From NCBI RefSeq assembly GCF_003719305.1, contig NZ_RARC01000011.1, forward strand, positions 1 to 64,000: a DNA stretch of 64,000 nt, written 5' to 3'. The notes below the pieces were generated by a model. It saw only the letters and a list, made by a program, of their open reading frames with translations. It was not told the DNA's origin and made no database searches. Made by a program: the position numbers and the translations under genes. How positions within the stretch are numbered: position 1 is the first letter of the stretch; each line of letters opens with the position of its first letter. Positions 60,083-64,000 of this stretch are shown one piece after another. The DNA is from Mycolicibacterium stellerae. Its GTDB lineage: Bacteria > Actinomycetota > Actinomycetes > Mycobacteriales > Mycobacteriaceae.

Positions 60083-60396
60083 CAGGAACGCAACTGGCCC
60101 TTGGCCGGGTCACCCGCCACGACGGGCTGCAGCATCTTGATGTCCGGCGCGCCGTCGAGGTGCTCGCCGATGGTGCCGAACAGGTTCCCGACGGCCGGTG
60201 CGGTGCTGTGCACCTTGAGGGCGTCAGCGTCGGCCCACTGCTCGACGAACACGAACGTCCCATCGGCCTCATGCAGGGCATACAGCTCGCAGCCGGGCTC
60301 CTCGTGCACCGCTTCGATGGCCTTTTTGCATGCGTCGCGTACGGCGTCGACGGACTCGGGTTTGGCCTTCATGGTGGCGACGACGACAACGGGCAT
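60082..60396 (-). CDS. antibiotic biosynthesis monooxygenase (ABM) domain protein
   Basis: The 104-aa ferredoxin-like fold protein begins [20 protein letters not shown] and has [20 protein letters not shown], the ABM pattern. Such proteins are cofactor-free monooxygenases or heme/quinone handling proteins. Corresponds to Rv2749. It is first in the operon with the SDR and methyltransferase. The ~136-nt gap to ftsK shows no clear site. Confidence 0.82.
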   Translation of the reverse strand: MPVVVVATMKAKPESVDAVRDACKKAIEAVHEEPGCELYALHEADGTFVFVEQWADADALKVHSTAPAVGNLFGTIGEHLDGAPDIKMLQPVVAGDPAKGQLRS

Positions 60397-60532
60397 GGCT
60401 GCTTAACTCCTCGATGAGTGGGAATCGGACAATTGCTCACCCTACTCAGCGAACCTAACTAAATTTCGACACCTAACTGTGACCCGTGTGGCTGATGGTG
60501 AATATGGGGCAGCTGCGACTAGGCTTGAGCCC

Positions 60533-63001
60533 ATGCCTAGTAAGACCGCTGCGCGCTCTGGTGCCCGTTCGAGCAGGTCAAAAGCCGGCTCACGGTCGGG
60601 GTCCCGCGCGGCTCGACCCGCGCCGCGCCGCAAGCCGGCCAAGAAACGCGCGCCTTCGCCCATCCCCGCGGCCGGGCTGGCCATCGGGCGGGGCGCCCGC
60701 GCCGGCTGGTTCATGCTGGCACGGGGGGCCGGCTCGACCGCCCGATCGGTGGGCCGCGCCCGCGACATCGATCCCGGCCATGCCCGTGACGGAATCGCGC
60801 TGACGCTGCTTGGCGCCGCGGTCATCGTCATCGCGAGTTCGTGGTTCGACGCCGCCCGCCCGGTCGGCGGATGGATCGACAACGTCCTGCGGGTGCTGAT
60901 CGGCTCGGCCGTTTTGCTGTTGCCTGTGGCGCTCATCGCGATCGCGGTCGTGCTGATGCGCACCGAGCCAGATCCCGACGCCCGGCCGCGGCTGATCCTG
61001 GGCGCGTCGATGATCACCCTGCCGTTTCTTGGCCTGTGGCACCTGTGGGCCGGCTCGCCGGACGATCCGGCGGGGCGTCGGACCGCCGCGGGATTCATCG
61101 GCTTCGCCATCGGCGGTCCGTTGTCGGAGGGGTTGACCCAGTGGATCGCGGCGCCGCTGCTGTTCATCGGTGCGCTGTTCGGGCTGCTGCTGATCACCGG
61201 CACGACGATCCGTGAGGTGCCCGACACTGTGCGGGCGATGTTCGGCACCCGGTGGCAGCGCGACGACGAAGAGTTCTACGACGACGATGAGCTGCCGGAC
61301 TACGGCGACGCGCAGCCCGAGGACTTCTCCGACGGCTACTACGACGATCCGGCGGCCTACAGCGACGAAGAGGCCAAAGCGTGGCCCACCGGTACGCCGA
61401 TGGAGAACTACCCGCTCGACGATGCGCCGACAGTTCCCGAGCCCACCCCTGCGGCGAAGCGCAAGAAGGCGGCCAAGCCGGAAAAGCTCGTCGCCGACCG
61501 AGTCGTGGACGGTCCGTACACGCTGCCTTCGCTGGATCTGCTCAAGAAGGGTGATCCGCCGAAGAGGCGCAGCGCTTCCAATGACCGCATGGCAGAGGCG
61601 ATCTCCGAAGTGCTGCAGCAGTTCAAGGTCAATGCCGCTGTCACCGGCTGCACACGTGGGCCGACCGTCACGCGATACGAGGTCGAGCTGGGACCTGGCG
61701 TCAAGGTCGAGAAGATCACCCAGCTGCAGAAGAACATCGCGTACGCGGTCGCCACCGAAAGCGTGCGCATGCTGGCACCGATTCCCGGCAAGTCCGCCGT
61801 CGGCATCGAGGTGCCGAACACCGACCGCGAGATGGTGCGCCTCGCCGACGTGCTGACCGATCCGTCGACCCGAAGCGACCACCACCCACTGGTGATCGCA
61901 CTGGGCAAAGACATTGAGGGCGAGTACATCTCGTGGAACCTGGCGAAGATGCCGCATCTGTTGGTTGCGGGTTCGACAGGCTCGGGTAAGTCGAGCTTCG
62001 TCAACTCGATGCTGGTTTCGCTGCTGGCGCGCGCCACGCCGGAGGAGGTCAGGATGATCCTGATCGACCCGAAGATGGTGGAACTGACGCCCTATGAAGG
62101 CATTCCGCATCTGATCACGCCGATCGTTACGCAGCCGAAGAAAGCCGCCGCGGCGCTGGCGTGGTTGGTCGAGGAGATGGAGCAGCGTTACCAGGACATG
62201 CAGGCATCGCGGGTGCGCCATATCGACGACTTCAACGCGAAGGTGCGGTCGGGGGAGATCACCACACCGCTGGGCAGCGAACGCGTGTACCGCCCGTATC
62301 CGTATGTGGTCGCGATCGTCGACGAGCTGGCCGACCTGATGATGACGGCGCCGCGCGACGTCGAGGACGCGGTGGTGCGGATCACCCAGAAGGCGCGCGC
62401 CGCGGGCATCCACCTGGTGCTGGCGACCCAGCGGCCGTCGGTCGACGTGGTCACCGGCCTTATCAAGACCAACGTGCCGTCCCGGCTTGCGTTCGCGACG
62501 TCGTCTCTGACCGACAGCAGGGTGATCCTCGACCAGCAGGGCGCCGAGAAGCTGATCGGCATGGGCGACGGGCTGTTCATTCCGCAGGGGGCCAACAAGC
62601 CGATCAGGCTGCAGGGCGCCTACATCACCGACGACGAAATCAGTGCGGTCGTCAGCGCCTGCAAGGACCAGGCGGAGCCCGAGTACACCGAGGGCGTCAC
62701 CGCGGCCAAGACGAGCAGCGATCGCACCGACGTCGATCCCGACATCGGCGACGACATGGACGTCTTCCTGCAGGCCGTTGAGCTGGTGGTGTCGAGCCAG
62801 TTCGGCTCCACGTCGATGCTGCAACGCAAGCTGCGGGTGGGCTTCGCCAAGGCAGGCCGGCTGATGGACCTGATGGAGACCCGCGGAATCGTCGGCCCCA
62901 GCGAGGGTTCCAAGGCGCGCGAGGTGATGGTCAAGCCCGACGAGCTGGCGGCGACGATCGCCTCCATTCGCGGCACCGGCTCCGTCGACGAGGATGGCTA
63001 G
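60533..63001 (+). CDS. ftsK: DNA translocase FtsK
   Basis: The 822-aa protein coordinates chromosome segregation with septation. A basic Ser/Arg-rich N terminus is followed by four transmembrane helices (to about residue 225). An acidic linker follows, then the translocase motor with Walker A AGSTGSGKSSF (near residue 480) and Walker B VAIVDELADLMM. The C-terminal gamma winged helix has SMLQRKLRVGFAKAGRLMD, which reads KOPS sequences. ATG 60533 is chosen; upstream in-frame codons have no support. Confidence 0.97.
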   Translation: MPSKTAARSGARSSRSKAGSRSGSRAARPAPRRKPAKKRAPSPIPAAGLAIGRGARAGWFMLARGAGSTARSVGRARDIDPGHARDGIALTLLGAAVIVIASSWFDAARPVGGWIDNVLRVLIGSAVLLLPVALIAIAVVLMRTEPDPDARPRLILGASMITLPFLGLWHLWAGSPDDPAGRRTAAGFIGFAIGGPLSEGLTQWIAAPLLFIGALFGLLLITGTTIREVPDTVRAMFGTRWQRDDEEFYDDDELPDYGDAQPEDFSDGYYDDPAAYSDEEAKAWPTGTPMENYPLDDAPTVPEPTPAAKRKKAAKPEKLVADRVVDGPYTLPSLDLLKKGDPPKRRSASNDRMAEAISEVLQQFKVNAAVTGCTRGPTVTRYEVELGPGVKVEKITQLQKNIAYAVATESVRMLAPIPGKSAVGIEVPNTDREMVRLADVLTDPSTRSDHHPLVIALGKDIEGEYISWNLAKMPHLLVAGSTGSGKSSFVNSMLVSLLARATPEEVRMILIDPKMVELTPYEGIPHLITPIVTQPKKAAAALAWLVEEMEQRYQDMQASRVRHIDDFNAKVRSGEITTPLGSERVYRPYPYVVAIVDELADLMMTAPRDVEDAVVRITQKARAAGIHLVLATQRPSVDVVTGLIKTNVPSRLAFATSSLTDSRVILDQQGAEKLIGMGDGLFIPQGANKPIRLQGAYITDDEISAVVSACKDQAEPEYTEGVTAAKTSSDRTDVDPDIGDDMDVFLQAVELVVSSQFGSTSMLQRKLRVGFAKAGRLMDLMETRGIVGPSEGSKAREVMVKPDELAATIASIRGTGSVDEDG

Positions 63002-63046
63002 CTAGCGCCGAGGTCGACGTATTGGCGCGCTGCACTCGCACTTTTG

Positions 63047-63068
63047 CGCCCAAATGTCGATTTGGGCG
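63047..63068. terminator. bidirectional terminator hairpin between ftsK and argA
   Basis: CGCCCAAAT (63047-63055), GTCG, ATTTGGGCG (63060-63068) is a perfect 9-bp stem in the gap between the two convergent genes, ending next to the argA stop. A short T run (cttttg) precedes it, giving an A run and T run on the opposite strand only. Suitable for stopping both transcripts. Confidence 0.6.
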
Positions 63069-63590
63069 TCAGAGCATCAACAGCATTCGTGAATTGCCGA
63101 GGATGTTCGGTTTGACGTAGGACAGGTCGAGGAACTCGGCGACACCGGTGTCGTACGAGCGGCACATCTCCTCATAGACCTCCGCGGTGACGGGTGTGCC
63201 CTCAATCTCGGCGAACCCGTGCCTGCTGAAGAACTCGGTCTCGAAGGTGAGCACGAAGATCCGGCCGAGATGTAATTCGCGGGCCACTTCGAGCAGTCGG
63301 TCGACGATGAGGTGCCCCACCCCCTGGCCCTTGACCCGTGGATGCACGGCCACGGTGCGCACCTCGCCGAGGTCCGCCCACAGCACGTGCAGGGCTCCGC
63401 ACCCAATGAGCTCGCCTTCGTGCTCGGCGACCCAGAACTCCTGGACCCCTTCGTACAGGGTGACCAGGTTCTTCTCCAGCAGGATCCGGCCCGAGTAGAT
63501 GTCGATGAGGGCCTTGATCGCCGGCACATCCGACGTGTTGGCGCGACGGACCACAAGCCCGTCTGCCCGCGAACCATGCCCATCGCCCAC
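63069..63590 (-). CDS. argA: amino-acid N-acetyltransferase (ArgA-type GNAT)
   Basis: The 173-aa GNAT enzyme makes N-acetylglutamate, the first step of arginine synthesis in mycobacteria (Rv2747). Features are the VRRANTSDVPAIKALID start and LGEVRTVAVHPRVKGQGVGH (acetyl-CoA-binding RxxGxGxxL-like loop). FVLTFETEFFSRHGF and YVKPNILGNSRMLL complete it. It converges with ftsK and is divergent from pgsA. Confidence 0.93.
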   Translation of the reverse strand: MGDGHGSRADGLVVRRANTSDVPAIKALIDIYSGRILLEKNLVTLYEGVQEFWVAEHEGELIGCGALHVLWADLGEVRTVAVHPRVKGQGVGHLIVDRLLEVARELHLGRIFVLTFETEFFSRHGFAEIEGTPVTAEVYEEMCRSYDTGVAEFLDLSYVKPNILGNSRMLLML

Positions 63591-63632
63591 AGGTGCGAGG
63601 GTATCGGCTCGAGCAACGGATATTCTTTAGCG

Positions 63633-64000
63633 GTGTCGGGCCAACCTCACACCGATCCGGTGATACCTCAGGCGAAGGTCGCAAACGTCGCCAATGTGCT
63701 CACCGGGCTGCGGTTGGTCTTGGTCCCGGTGTTCCTTATCGCGCTGTTCGCCGGTGATGGTCACGAAACACACTGGCGCATAACCGCTTTCGTAATCTTC
63801 GCCGTCGCCGTGATTACAGACCGGTTCGACGGGGCGCTGGCAAGAAGCTACGGAATCGAGACCGACTTCGGCAGGTTGGCCGATCCGATCGCCGACAAGA
63901 CCCTGATCGGCGCCGCCTTGATCGGCCTTTCCATGCTCGGCGAGCTGCCGTGGTGGGTGACGGTGGTGATCCTGGTCCGCGAAATCGGCGTCACGGCGCT
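63633..64000 (+). CDS. pgsA: CDP-diacylglycerol phosphatidyltransferase PgsA, 3' end outside the window
   Basis: This partial CDS starts at GTG 63633 and runs off the right edge after about 122 codons. It contains TDRFDGALARSYGIETDFGRL then ADPIADK, the CDP-alcohol phosphatidyltransferase signature (DGx2ARx8Gx3Dx3D). Two hydrophobic helices are visible (LVLVPVFLIALFAG and WWVTVVILV). It should transfer phosphatidyl groups to glycerol-3-phosphate. In M. tuberculosis Rv2746c (pgsA3) holds this position beside argA and ftsK. Confidence 0.92.
   Translation, partial: MSGQPHTDPVIPQAKVANVANVLTGLRLVLVPVFLIALFAGDGHETHWRITAFVIFAVAVITDRFDGALARSYGIETDFGRLADPIADKTLIGAALIGLSMLGELPWWVTVVILVREIGVTA

Noticed and set aside
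60397..60532. Promoter or operator in the gap before ftsK (repeated CCTAACT)
   Set aside because: Two short similar words only; no dyad or recognised promoter spacing could be supported.

Overview
The window is high-GC actinobacterial chromosome, almost certainly a Mycobacterium/Mycolicibacterium. The gene order infB-rbfA-nrnA-dinF, echA, phosphoesterase-pptT-truB, sirR-ribF-rpsO-gpsI-pepR, ald-aldR, dapB, thyA-dfrA, thyX-dapA-rnj and ftsK-argA-pgsA follows the M. tuberculosis Rv2839c to Rv2746c neighbourhood from memory, in opposite orientation. PGRS-like, OmpA-like lipoprotein, mycofactocin-type SDR and WXG100 proteins fit the same group. The first ~130 bases look wrong: a low-GC tract with a T10 run, stops in the infB frame, and a 15-bp inverted repeat. 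The infB 5' end is therefore unreliable. The right edge cuts through pgsA.

Layout. 1-5373: translation/RNA-maturation operon (infB, rbfA, DHH phosphoesterase) and a MATE transporter. 5370-12575: an envelope locus not expected from the M. tuberculosis order. It holds two paralogous exported glycine-rich (PGRS-like, PE-less) proteins, a proline-rich one-TM protein, a truncated ORF that starts like an ECF sigma factor, an OmpA-domain lipoprotein and a small exported protein. Four of these minus-strand genes carry the same promoter-like motif at the same internal spacing and distance from the start. 12572-19892: metabolic genes, including a TetR regulator divergent from a sulfotransferase pair across a perfect operator-like palindrome. 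20024-22511: phosphoesterase-pptT-truB with stop/start overlaps. 22479-27058: P450, AraC, MarR-MFS efflux. 27055-33958: sirR, ribF, rpsO, methyltransferase, gpsI, pepR. 33968-36693: class A beta-lactamase, rhomboid protease, DUF4334 and SEC-C proteins.

36698-40881: ald/aldR, a frameshifted 13E12-type HNH gene, and dapB. 40878-47641: membrane protein, flavodoxin, hydrolases, CitE-like lyase, thyA-dfrA and a YcaQ-like protein. 47642-50659: a type VII secretion polymorphic toxin locus with two WXG100 partners, a toxin with a CdiA-CT-like nuclease tip, a candidate immunity gene, and frameshifted remnants of further immunity/toxin modules in lower-GC DNA. 50686-53877: amino-acid permease, iminopeptidase-like hydrolase and GntR regulator. 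53909-64000: deaminase, thyX-dapA-rnj, a small secreted protein, a methyltransferase/SDR/monooxygenase operon, ftsK, argA and partial pgsA.

The two most distinctive systems are the putative ECF-type regulon of surface proteins at 5.4-12.1 kb and the WXG100-delivered toxin-immunity island at 47.7-50.7 kb. All functional statements rest on motif recognition without database searches.
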